From Azospirillum soli (GTDB lineage: Bacteria; Pseudomonadota; Alphaproteobacteria; Azospirillales; Azospirillaceae): a stretch of DNA of 64,000 nt. Position 1 is the first letter of the stretch. Each line of letters begins with the position of its first letter. This document shows, piece after piece, positions 45,469 to 53,258 of this stretch. The stretch is taken from contig NZ_JAGINQ010000003.1 of the NCBI RefSeq assembly GCF_017876165.1, positions 124,001 to 188,000 on the forward strand, given 5' to 3'. A model generated the notes under the pieces. That model had not been told where the DNA came from, did no database searches, and worked only from the letters and a program-made list of their open reading frames with translations. A program made the position numbers and the translations under genes.

Positions 45469-46464
45469 ATGCCGCGACGCTACCCGAGCCAGCTCAAGAT
45501 CCTCCTCGTCGATGACAACCCGCTGCTGCTGCGCGCCTTGAAGGACATGCTGAACCTTTGGGGCGTCGGTCAGGTCATCGCCGCCGCCGATGGGCAGGAA
45601 GCCAAGGAGCTGCTGCGGCGCGAGCCCTACGACCTGCTGGTCACCGACTGGGTGATGGAGCCGGTCGGCGGCGCGCAGCTGCTGAACTGGGTGCGGGAGT
45701 CGCCGGGAAGCCTGAACCCCGACCTGCCGATTATCGTGCTGACCGCCAACGCTGATCTGGCCACGGTCCGCGCCGCCTGGGACGCCGGGGCGGATTCCGT
45801 GCTGGCGAAGCCCGCGCCCGCCGCCACCATCGCCCGCCGGATCGAAACCGTGCTGGCGAACCCGCGCCGCAATCGGACCAAGACCGCCGGCCCGGAGCCG
45901 CGGCGACCGGAACACCCCTCCGCCGACCGGCCGGCCGCAGCCGCTAACCCCGCCCTGCCCAACGCGACGCCCCCCAACGCCACGCCCACCGGCGCTCCGT
46001 TGCGCCTGCCGCCGCCCGGCGTGCCGGTGCGCTCGGCCGATCCGAAGCGGGTGCGGCTGCTGCTGGCGCTTGATCGGTTGGAGGCGGCGCTGGACAAGCC
46101 CGACGCCATCGGGTCCCGCCTGCGGCACGCCGTGTCCGACCTTCAGATCGCCTCGCACGGCAACCACGGGGCGGCGGCCATCGTCGGTTCCCTGTCCACG
46201 TGCGTCACCTGGGTCGAGCCGGACGCCGAGGGCTTCGGCGAGGCGGTGCAGGCCCACGTCGCGGCGCTGCGCTGGATCGCGTCCTGCGACGAAGGGGGAG
46301 CCGACACGCTGATCGCCGTGCGCGCCCTGATCCGGTCCCTGCGCGCCACGGTGCGTTCGCTGACCCTGCGCGGCGCGGCCGATGCCGACATCTGGCCGGA
46401 GCCCGCGCCCACCCCCCAGCAGGGCGCATGGGGGAGCGACGGCACCCCCCTGCCTCCGGCCTGA
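45469..46464 (+). CDS. Response regulator with unidentified helical C-terminal region
   Basis: A 331-residue protein. The receiver occupies about residues 8-130 with acidic pair DD in ILLVDDNPLLLRALKDML, phosphoacceptor Asp in LLVTDWVMEPVGG, and Lys in VLAKPAPAA. A Pro/Ala/Asn-rich linker at about 140-190 (NATPPNATPTGAPLRLPPPG) leads to a helical region of about 110 residues that contains no recognisable HTH, GGDEF, kinase or phosphatase motif. ATG 45469 gives a start just before the receiver. No kinase gene is adjacent, and the output function is unknown. Confidence 0.85.
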   Translation: MPRRYPSQLKILLVDDNPLLLRALKDMLNLWGVGQVIAAADGQEAKELLRREPYDLLVTDWVMEPVGGAQLLNWVRESPGSLNPDLPIIVLTANADLATVRAAWDAGADSVLAKPAPAATIARRIETVLANPRRNRTKTAGPEPRRPEHPSADRPAAAANPALPNATPPNATPTGAPLRLPPPGVPVRSADPKRVRLLLALDRLEAALDKPDAIGSRLRHAVSDLQIASHGNHGAAAIVGSLSTCVTWVEPDAEGFGEAVQAHVAALRWIASCDEGGADTLIAVRALIRSLRATVRSLTLRGAADADIWPEPAPTPQQGAWGSDGTPLPPA

Positions 46465-46503
46465 AATCCTTCCCATATCGTTAGAGCGGGAACAGCGAGA
46501 GAG

Positions 46504-46533
46504 CGGGAATTTCCGCGCAGGCGGGGATTCCCG
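46504..46533. repeat. Degenerate REP-like palindrome
   Basis: CGGGAAT (46504-46510) and ATTCCCG (46527-46533) match the arms of the palindromes at 7257 and 50623. It lies in the 243-bp gap before the oxidoreductase gene. The rest of that gap ends in an AT-rich stretch at 46625-46680, the likely promoter zone. Confidence 0.45.
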
Positions 46534-46707
46534 ACGCTCCGTTTCCGGGCACCGCCGCCTTCCCGACCGTTCCTTGCTTTTTGCGAACGGGGCCGCGACG
46601 GGCGTTGCCGCATACGACAGCCTTGATTACCTTTTTGCCTAGCAAACAAAAATAACGACCAAAAAACACCGGCGCCCAAAAGCCGCGCCTACATGGGGAA
46701 GGAAAAA

Positions 46708-49700
46708 ATGGCTCTCGCAACCGTGACTCTGGAGGACAAGTACGCGCTCGAACAGGGACGCGTGTACCTCACGGGCACCCAGGCACTGGTCCGCCTGCCG
46801 ATGATGCAGCGCCAGCGCGACCTTGCGGCGGGTCTGAACACCGCGTGCTTCATCTCGGGCTATCGCGGCTCGCCGCTGGGCGGGCTCGACCAGAATCTGT
46901 GGAACGCGCGGAAGTTCCTGGAGAAGAACCACATCCAGTTCCAACCCGGCGTGAACGAGGAGTTGGGCGCCACCGCCGTCTGGGGCAGCCAGCAGGTCGG
47001 CATGTTCCCGGGCGCCAAGTACGACGGCGTCTTCGCCATGTGGTACGGCAAGGGGCCGGGCGTCGACCGCTCCGGCGACGTGTTCAAGCACGCCAACGGC
47101 GCCGGCACGGCGAAGAACGGCGGCGTGCTGGTGCTGACCGGCGACGACCACAACGCCAAGTCCTCCACCTTCCCGCACCAGTCCGAACACGCCTTCATGC
47201 ACGCCATGATTCCGGTCCTGAACCCGGCCGGCGTGCAGGAGATCCTGGATTACGGCCTGATCGGCTGGGCGATGAGCCGCTATTCCGGCTGCTGGATCGC
47301 CATGAAGACCATCGCGGAGACGGTGGACAGCTCCGCGTCGGTGTACATCGACCCGCACCGCGTGCACCCCGTCATCCCGACCGATTTCCAGATGCCCATG
47401 GGCGGTCTGAACATCCGCTGGCCCGACCCGCCTCTGGAGCAGGAATACCGGCTGATGAAGCACAAGCTGTACGCCGCCCTGGCGTTCGCGCGTGCCAACA
47501 AGCTGGATCAGGTGGTGATGGCCTCGCCCCGGCCGCGCTTCGGCATCGTCACCACCGGCAAGTCCTATTTGGACGTCCGGCAGGCCTTCGACGAGCTGGG
47601 CATCACCGAGGAGATGGCGGCGGATTGGGGCATCACCGTCTACAAGGTCGCCATGCCCTGGCCGCTGGAGCGCGAGGGCGCCCGCCACTTCGCCGAGGGG
47701 CTGGAGGAGATCGTCGTCGTCGAGGAGAAGCGCGCGGTCATCGAGAACCAGCTGAAGGAACAGCTCTACAACTGGCACCCCGACGTGCGCCCGCGCGTCG
47801 TCGGCAAGTTCGACGAGAACAACGAGTGGATCCTCCCCTCCGCCGGTGAGCTGTCGCCGGCCCAGATCGCCGTGGTGATCGGCCGCCGTCTGGGGCGCTT
47901 CATCGACAACGAGAACCTGAAGCAGCGCGTCGCCTTCCTGGACGCCCAGGAGAAGCAGAAGGCCCACGTCGCCCGCGTCGTGCGCAAGCCGACCTTCTGC
48001 TCCGGCTGCCCGCACAACACCTCCACCCATGTGCCGGACGGCAGCCGCGCGCTCGGCGGCATCGGCTGCCACTACATGGCGACGTGGCTGGACCGCAAGA
48101 CCGACACCTTCACCCAGATGGGCGGCGAAGGCGTGCCGTGGGTCGGCCAAGCCCCCTTCACCGAGGAAAAGCACATCTTCGCCAACCTCGGCGACGGCAC
48201 CTACTACCACTCCGGCATCCTGGCGATCCGGCAGGCCATCTCGGCCAAGGCGAACATCACCTACAAGCTGCTGTTCAACGACGCGGTCGCCATGACCGGC
48301 GGCCAGCCGCTGGACGGCACCCTGACCGTGCATTCGCTGGCCCAGCAGCTGCGCGCCGAGGGCGTGCAGCGCATCGTCGTCGTCTCCGACGAGCCAGAGA
48401 AGTACGGGGTCGGCAGCGGCCTGCCCCAGTTCACCACCGTCGAGCACCGCGACGACCTGGACCGTGTCCAGAAGGAGATGCGCGAGGTCGGCGGCGTCAG
48501 CGTCCTGATCTACGACCAGACCTGCGCCACCGAGAAGCGCCGCCGCCGCAAGCGCGGCAAGATGGTGGACCCGGCCAAGCGCGTGGTCATCAACGAGCTG
48601 GTCTGCGAGGGCTGCGGTGACTGCTCCGTCAAGTCGTCCTGCGTGTCGGTCATCCCTCTGGAGACGGAGTTCGGCCGCAAGCGCCAGATCGACCAGTCGT
48701 CCTGCAACAAGGACTATTCCTGCACCAAGGGCTTCTGCCCCAGCTTCGTGACGGTCGAGGGCGGCCAGCTGCGCAAGCCCAAGCCCGCCGCCGCGAAGGG
48801 CGTCGAATCCAAGGATCTGCCCGCCCCCACCCTGCCCAGCCTCGACCGGCCGTGGAGCCTCTACGTCACCGGCGTCGGCGGCACCGGCGTGGTGACCATC
48901 GGCGCCCTGCTCGGCATGGCCGCGCACATCGAGGGCAAGGGCGTCGGCGTGCTGGACATGACCGGCCTCGCCCAGAAGGGCGGCGCCGTCACCAGCCACA
49001 TCCGCATCGCCCCGAAGCCGGAGGACATCCACTCCGTCCGCATCGCCGCCGGCGGGGCCGACGCGGTGCTGGGCTGCGACCTGATCGTGGCGGCGGCCGG
49101 CGATGGCCTGTCGAAGATGACCCGTGGCCGCACCCGCGCGGTCATCAACACCCACGACACCATCACCGTGGACTTCCTGAAGAAGCCGGACTTCACGGTG
49201 CCGGTCCGCGACCTCGTCGCCGACATCCGCCGGGCCTGCGGCGACAAGGCGGTGGACGCCTTCGACGCCACCCGCCTCGCGACATTGCTGCTCGGCGACA
49301 GCATAGCGGCCAACCCCTTCCTGATGGGCTACGCCTGGCAGAAGGGCCTGATCCCGATCTCCGAGGATTCCATCCTCAAGGCGATCGAGCTGAACGGCGT
49401 TGCGGTCAAGATGAACACCGACGCCTTCCTGTGGGGCCGCCGCGCCGCCGTGGACCTCGTCGCCGTCGAGGAAGTCGCCACCCCGCCCAAGCCCCCCGGA
49501 GGCGACCTCTTCATCCTCGACCAGCGCCGCCCCTCCGCCACGCTGGACGAGGCCATCGAGCGCCGCACCCGCTTCCTGACCGACTATCAGGACCGCGCCT
49601 ACGCCGCCCGCTACCATTCGCTGGTCGATTGGACCCGCCGCATGGAGGGCCAGCGCGCCCCCGGCTCCACCAAGCTGACCGAGGCGGTGGCCCACGGCTA

Positions 49701-50202
49701 CTTCAAGCTACTCGCCTACAAGGACGAGTACGAGGTGGCCCGCCTCTACACCGACACCGGCTTCGTCGAGCAGGTCGGCCGCATGTTCGAAGGCGACTGG
49801 AAGCTGACCTTCCACATGGCCCCGCCCGTCCTGGGCGAGACCGGCGAGGACGGCGGCGAACCCAAGAAGAAGACCTTCGGCCCCTGGATGCTGAAGGCCC
49901 TGGCGCTGCTCAGCAAAGGCAAGCGCCTGCGCGGCACCCCGCTCGACCCCTTCGGCTGGCTTGCCGAACGTCGCATGGAACGCCGCCTGATCGTCGAGTA
50001 CGAAACCACCATGGGCGAAGTCCTGCACGGCCTGACCCGCGAGAACCTCGCCACGGCCGTCGAGATCGCCCGCCTGCCCCTGGAGATGCGCGGCTACGGC
50101 CACGTGAAGAACCGCAACGTCGAAGCGGCCAAGGCGAAGGAGGCCAAGCTGCTGGAGACCTTCCGCCAGCCCGCCACCCCGCAGCCGATGGCGGCGGAGT
50201 AA
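46708..50202 (+). CDS. Indolepyruvate ferredoxin oxidoreductase, fused alpha-beta
   Basis: A 1164-residue enzyme converting aryl-pyruvates such as indolepyruvate to aryl-acetyl-CoA with ferredoxin reduction, using ThDP and Fe-S clusters. The N-terminal part is IorA-like (FISGYRGSPLGGLDQNLW). A Cys-rich segment CSGCPHNTST follows near residue 435. The ferredoxin-like cluster region CEGCGDCSVKSSCVSV and CNKDYSCTKGFCPSF is near 635-680. The IorB-like gamma domain is next (YVTGVGGTGVVTIGALLGMA), then a C-terminal region. ATG 46708 is preferred over 46693 because GGGGAAGG lies 5-6 bp before it. In an auxin-producing genus it may drain indolepyruvate. Confidence 0.92.
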   Translation: MALATVTLEDKYALEQGRVYLTGTQALVRLPMMQRQRDLAAGLNTACFISGYRGSPLGGLDQNLWNARKFLEKNHIQFQPGVNEELGATAVWGSQQVGMFPGAKYDGVFAMWYGKGPGVDRSGDVFKHANGAGTAKNGGVLVLTGDDHNAKSSTFPHQSEHAFMHAMIPVLNPAGVQEILDYGLIGWAMSRYSGCWIAMKTIAETVDSSASVYIDPHRVHPVIPTDFQMPMGGLNIRWPDPPLEQEYRLMKHKLYAALAFARANKLDQVVMASPRPRFGIVTTGKSYLDVRQAFDELGITEEMAADWGITVYKVAMPWPLEREGARHFAEGLEEIVVVEEKRAVIENQLKEQLYNWHPDVRPRVVGKFDENNEWILPSAGELSPAQIAVVIGRRLGRFIDNENLKQRVAFLDAQEKQKAHVARVVRKPTFCSGCPHNTSTHVPDGSRALGGIGCHYMATWLDRKTDTFTQMGGEGVPWVGQAPFTEEKHIFANLGDGTYYHSGILAIRQAISAKANITYKLLFNDAVAMTGGQPLDGTLTVHSLAQQLRAEGVQRIVVVSDEPEKYGVGSGLPQFTTVEHRDDLDRVQKEMREVGGVSVLIYDQTCATEKRRRRKRGKMVDPAKRVVINELVCEGCGDCSVKSSCVSVIPLETEFGRKRQIDQSSCNKDYSCTKGFCPSFVTVEGGQLRKPKPAAAKGVESKDLPAPTLPSLDRPWSLYVTGVGGTGVVTIGALLGMAAHIEGKGVGVLDMTGLAQKGGAVTSHIRIAPKPEDIHSVRIAAGGADAVLGCDLIVAAAGDGLSKMTRGRTRAVINTHDTITVDFLKKPDFTVPVRDLVADIRRACGDKAVDAFDATRLATLLLGDSIAANPFLMGYAWQKGLIPISEDSILKAIELNGVAVKMNTDAFLWGRRAAVDLVAVEEVATPPKPPGGDLFILDQRRPSATLDEAIERRTRFLTDYQDRAYAARYHSLVDWTRRMEGQRAPGSTKLTEAVAHGYFKLLAYKDEYEVARLYTDTGFVEQVGRMFEGDWKLTFHMAPPVLGETGEDGGEPKKKTFGPWMLKALALLSKGKRLRGTPLDPFGWLAERRMERRLIVEYETTMGEVLHGLTRENLATAVEIARLPLEMRGYGHVKNRNVEAAKAKEAKLLETFRQPATPQPMAAE

Positions 50203-50224
50203 GGGGTTTGGATTGAGGATGGGG

Positions 50225-50283
50225 GTGCGAGAGGCTTTGCCTCTCGCGCTCTCCACCAAGGGCCGATGTGGCCCTTGGATCCC
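50225..50283 (+). repeat. Composite repeat unit, left copy
   Basis: The hairpin GCGAGAGGC-tt-GCCTCTCGC is followed by GCTCTCCACCAAGGGCCGAT and the palindrome CCAAGGGCC-gatgt-GGCCCTTGG. A reverse-orientation copy lies at 50908-50962. Confidence 0.75.
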
Positions 50284-50620
50284 GTTACTTTGAGTTATGC
50301 ACTGAACGCATAAAGGCCGTTGAGCATCGTTGTGCAGATTGTGCACTGGGCGCACTCTGCACAATGGGCCGAACGGCCTTTTTTCTTTATATAACCAGAG
50401 CGTTATGCGGCAAAGTTCGTAAGCTTACATTGTGCATCCGTTGCGCGATAGCAAAGCTGAGGTCATGCGCATAACGCACACGTCCGTTAACCGGTGCAAC
50501 ATCATGCGACATATTTTCGAGTATGTTGCATTGGTTAACAGACGCACGTTGGGAGTTAATGGAAGGAATTTTAGCCTAGAGCAAACGCCAAGACAACGGC
50601 GCCAGTCAGGCCACTCATCG
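50284..50620. other. Low-GC structured non-coding segment
   Basis: This segment contains TTATGC/GCATAA (50295-50313) and a nested hairpin: outer AAGGCCGTT/AACGGCCTTTTTT and inner TTGTGCAGA/TCTGCACAA, at about 50313-50385. A 17-pair stem built from GTTAACC-gg-TGCAACAT (50486-50502) and ATGTTGCA-tt-GGTTAAC (50523-50539) follows. No ORF with a credible ribosome-binding site is seen. The composition is clearly poorer in GC than its surroundings. Confidence 0.55.
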
Positions 50621-50622
50621 TC

Positions 50623-50864
50623 ATTCCCGCGAAAGCGGGAATCCAGGCCGGGCAAGCGCCAAAACGGATTTCCTTTGGTCATGGACGCATCTTTTCCTGC
50701 CGTCATGCCCGGCCTTGAGCCGGGCATCCACGGCCACCTTGGAGCGTGCCCGTGCTGGCGTGGATGACCGGGTCAAGCCCGGTCATGACGATGGAAGAGC
50801 GTTCACAGCAAACGGAAATCCGCTTTAAGGCGCGAAGCTTTTTGGCTCCCCGCCTTCGCGGGGA
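50623..50864. repeat. Cluster of four REP-like palindromes
   Basis: The four are ATTCCCGC-gaaa-GCGGGAAT (50623-50642), ATGCCCGGC-cttga-GCCGGGCAT (50705-50727), ATGACCGGG-tcaag-CCCGGTCAT (50764-50786) and TCCCCGC-cttc-GCGGGGA (50847-50864). The first and last match the two units at 7256-7392. Confidence 0.75.
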
Positions 50865-50907
50865 TGACGGGAATGGCAACGCAGTGGTGAAAGTTAGTCC
50901 AGGGTCC

Positions 50908-50962
50908 CAAGGGCCACATCGGCCCTTGGTGGGGAGCGCGAGGGGTAGCGCCCCTCGCTTTA
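50908..50962 (-). repeat. Composite repeat unit, right (inverted) copy
   Basis: Read on the minus strand: GCGAGGGGC-gct-GCCCCTCGC-like hairpin, then GCTCCCCACCAAGGGCCGAT and CCAAGGGCC/GGCCCTTGG. It mirrors the copy at 50225-50283, so the island is bounded by an inverted pair, each copy just past a gene's 3' end. Confidence 0.75.
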
Positions 50963-50965
50963 CCC

Positions 50966-51886
50966 TCAGCTGTCCTTCGGCTTCTGCGTGTCGCTGACCG
51001 GCTGGACGCCGTTTTGCTGCTGCTCCTGAGGCTGGTTCTGCTGGTCCTGCTGCGGAGGCGGGTCGCGGCGCGGGGGGCCGGCCTTGACGTCGTTGTAGAC
51101 GGCTTCGGCGATGCCCAGCAGTTCTTCCTTGGACAGGCGGCCGGCCAGCGCGTAGGCAAGCGAGCCTTCGACCCAGTAGAAGGTCGCCACGTCGCCGTTC
51201 TGGGTGAAGCTGAACTTGGACGGATTGCCGGCCTGGGGGGCGCCGACGAACAGCGTGATCCGCTTGTTCTGGTCGTTGATGTACATGTACTGCGCGCCAG
51301 CACCGAGGTCGGTCGGGAGCGAGCGGCCGCCGATCAGACGGTAGCCGACCTTGCCGAGATCCGGGCCGAACACCTCGCGGCCCACGCGCTTGGACAGCCA
51401 GCTGTTCAGTTCGTCCTGATTGTCGGCGCCTAGCTCCACCTGAAAGCGTTCGTCGGAGGTGTAGAAGCGGTGGGCCTGCGAGGCTTCCTCGGCGAAGGTG
51501 GCAAGGCTCTGGCGCTGCTGCACGGCGGGCGAGTTGTTGACCGCACCTCGGCCCAGCCAGCCGCCGCCCGCACCCGCGACCACCAGCATCACGGCGGCGG
51601 CCATGCGGACCCACGGCTTGGCGTGCCAGGACGGGGCGTTGTCGTTGCCGGCGATGCGGCCGCGCAGCTTTTCGGTCAGGTCGTGCACCGGGTCGCTGGC
51701 GGGCTCGCGCAGGACGGGATCGAAGATCTCGTGCAGAAACGCCGCCTGGGCGCGGTAGTCCTCCGCCCGGCGCGCGGCTTCGGGATCGTCGGCCAGCCAC
51801 CGTTCGACGACGAGCCGTCGCTCCGGCGCCAGCTGGCCGTCCACATAGGCGTGGAGTTCGTCGTCGGTTACACGATGCGCGTTCAT
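50966..51886 (-). CDS. Membrane anti-sigma factor
   Basis: A 306-residue protein with an N-terminal anti-sigma domain (VTDDELHAYVDGQLAPERRL, about residues 6-25, without zinc-ligand cysteines), one transmembrane helix at about 93-111 (VRMAAAVMLVVAGAGGGWL) and a periplasmic domain of about 170 residues. The C-terminus is rich in Gln and Pro (QQDQQNQPQEQQQNG). Its ATG overlaps the sigma-factor stop (TGATG), so translation is coupled. It should hold the sigma factor at the membrane until an envelope or oxidative signal arrives. Confidence 0.88.
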   Translation of the reverse strand: MNAHRVTDDELHAYVDGQLAPERRLVVERWLADDPEAARRAEDYRAQAAFLHEIFDPVLREPASDPVHDLTEKLRGRIAGNDNAPSWHAKPWVRMAAAVMLVVAGAGGGWLGRGAVNNSPAVQQRQSLATFAEEASQAHRFYTSDERFQVELGADNQDELNSWLSKRVGREVFGPDLGKVGYRLIGGRSLPTDLGAGAQYMYINDQNKRITLFVGAPQAGNPSKFSFTQNGDVATFYWVEGSLAYALAGRLSKEELLGIAEAVYNDVKAGPPRRDPPPQQDQQNQPQEQQQNGVQPVSDTQKPKDS

Positions 51887-52398
51887 CACTTCACCCGCCT
51901 GAGGGTCACGGAGCCCTCGTTCGACAGCTTCGCCCTGACCGCCTCGCGCGCCCGCGAGAGGCGCGACATGACGGTCCCGATCGGAACGCCGAGCATCTCG
52001 GCGACTTCCTCGTATTTCAGGCCCTCAAGCGCCACCAGCAGAAGCACCTTGCGCTGCTCCTCGGGCAGTTCGTCCACCGCGCGCATCATCTCGCGCAGTT
52101 CGACGCGCTCCTCCTGCCGAGCCGGGGAGACCAGCTTCGACTCGACCGCATCGACATCGACCTCGTCGGGTCGCGCGGCCTTGGAACGGACCTGATTGAC
52201 GTGGACGTTGTGCAGAATCGTGAACAGCCACGCCCGCAGGTTCGTCCCCGCCTTGAAGGTGTCGGAGCGCGCCACCGCGCGCGTCAACGCCTCCTGCACC
52301 AGATCCTCGGCGTCCGCACGGTTGTTGCGCAGCAATGCTCGCGCGTAACGGCGCAGCGACGCGATGTGGACTTCCAGCTCGACCCCGAACTTGCTCAA
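51886..52398 (-). CDS. ECF-type RNA polymerase sigma factor
   Basis: A 170-residue sigma factor with region 2 (LRRYARALLRNNRADAEDLV, TNLRAWLFTILHNVHVNQVR) and region 4 (LPEEQRKVLLLVALEGLKYE, EVAEMLGVPIGTVMSRLSRA). It lacks regions 1 and 3, as is usual for the ECF class. The start is a TTG at 52398; no ATG is available before conserved region 2. It is co-transcribed with the anti-sigma gene. A GGAAT-N17-CGTT promoter-like pair lies 118-144 bp upstream. Confidence 0.92.
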   Translation of the reverse strand: MSKFGVELEVHIASLRRYARALLRNNRADAEDLVQEALTRAVARSDTFKAGTNLRAWLFTILHNVHVNQVRSKAARPDEVDVDAVESKLVSPARQEERVELREMMRAVDELPEEQRKVLLLVALEGLKYEEVAEMLGVPIGTVMSRLSRAREAVRAKLSNEGSVTLRRVK

Positions 52399-52776
52399 CC
52401 GCGCACCCGATCCGTTTCCGTTGGGCCGCGATTGGCCGCGGCTCTCCTTCAGGTAGGAAGACGCGGCGTTCCATCCAGGGCAAAGGGGCCGAGGAGGCCC
52501 GGTGCTGACTGGGTGAACGCGCGCCGCTCATCGTTTATTCCAGACTTTGATGGCCGTGCAGCAGAATTTTGGCGGAATCGCGGCACACGCAGCTTCAATG
52601 GCGAAAGGCGCTGGTTTATTTCGGGTGCGCAACGGAACAATTCGGAGCGAGGCCGCGCCGGTTGGGGTGGTTTTCCGGCTCTTTCGGGTGAAGGCTTGAA
52701 CGTGGCAAATCGCCGCTGTGTGACATTATCGTGAGCGACCTCGCGGCAGTCTCGGCAAGAATGCGCACGCCTCGTC
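52399..52776. other. Gene-free region between the sigma-factor gene and the KfrA-like gene
   Basis: This 378-bp region carries the promoters for two divergent genes. The only clear element is the ECF-like promoter at 52516-52541. No small ORF with a good start signal is seen. Confidence 0.4.
52516..52541 (-). promoter_or_regulatory. Candidate ECF promoter of the sigma/anti-sigma operon
   Basis: On the minus strand GGAAT (52541-52537), a 17-bp spacer and CGTT (52519-52516) resemble the alphaproteobacterial ECF consensus GGAAC-N16/17-CGTT with one mismatch. This would allow autoregulation. Confidence 0.5.
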
Positions 52777-53082
52777 ATGAAACGTCATTACGACACCATC
52801 GAGATCCTGATCACAGCCCGCCATCTGGAGGCGCAGGGCATCCGTCCGTCCGTGCGGATGCTGCGGCTGGCGTTGGGCGGCGGCAGCAACGCCGCGATCT
52901 CGCAGGCGCTGGCAGTCGCCGAGCTGACCCCACTGGAGGAACTGATTCGGCGGCGGCGCGAGAATCTGGATTTGGACCTTACCAACGCGCGACGCGCGCT
53001 CGCCGAACTGGAGGCGGAGCAGGCGCGGCTGGATGAGTTGGAAGACTCGTTGAAGGTCTTAGGAAAGCCGGAATTGGATTAG
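52777..53082 (+). CDS. KfrA-like DNA-binding protein, short
   Basis: A 101-residue protein. Residues about 5-45 (HYDTIEILITARHLEAQGIR, then PSVRMLRLALGGGSNAAISQ) resemble the KfrA N-terminal helix-turn-helix domain, and the rest is a coiled coil (LDLTNARRALAELEAEQARL). Full KfrA proteins have a much longer coil, so this is a short relative. It is chromosomal and divergent from the ECF operon. The function is unknown and the family call is moderate. Confidence 0.65.
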   Translation: MKRHYDTIEILITARHLEAQGIRPSVRMLRLALGGGSNAAISQALAVAELTPLEELIRRRRENLDLDLTNARRALAELEAEQARLDELEDSLKVLGKPELD

Positions 53083-53089
53083 GAGTTTA

Positions 53090-53196
53090 TTGTCCACAGA
53101 TCAACACAGATCAACACAGATGAATTGATACACTGCACACTGACCGCTGCGAAGCTCCATAAAAATCTGTGTCCATCTGTGTTCATCTGTGGACAA
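53090..53196. repeat. Long inverted repeat with CCACAGAT/AACACAGAT units
   Basis: The left arm TTGTCCACAGAT is followed by two AACACAGAT repeats. The right arm carries ATCTGTGT twice and ends in ATCTGTGGACAA. About 45 bp lie between the arms. The outer 12 bp are a perfect inverted pair. It looks like a small MITE-like or terminator-type repeat. It encodes nothing. Confidence 0.75.
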
Positions 53197-53204
53197 AAAA
53201 GAAA

Positions 53205-53238
53205 AAACCCTTCCCCCGGCGGACCGAGGGAAGGGTTT
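53205..53238 (-). terminator. Rho-independent terminator of prpE
   Basis: AAACCCTTCCC / GGGAAGGGTTT is an 11-bp stem. On the minus strand it is followed by a long T-rich run (TTTTTTCTTTTTT), 20 bp after the prpE stop. Confidence 0.9.
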
Positions 53239-53258
53239 CCTTTCAACCCCCGAACGCC

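Noticed and set aside
46639..49695. 1018-codon open frame antisense to the indolepyruvate oxidoreductase gene
   Set aside because: Composition is typical of a mirror frame (Val/Gly/His/Arg-rich), and the plus strand carries an intact, recognisable enzyme.
50463..50490. dif-like recombination site
   Set aside because: ATGCGCATAA resembles a XerC arm, but the central six bases and the XerD half do not fit the expected sequence.
50284..50620. Possible replication origin in the low-GC island
   Set aside because: Only two near-matches to the DnaA box TTATNCACA were found (TTATGCACT and the reverse of TGCGCATAA), no perfect ones, and no dnaA, hemE or parAB genes lie nearby.
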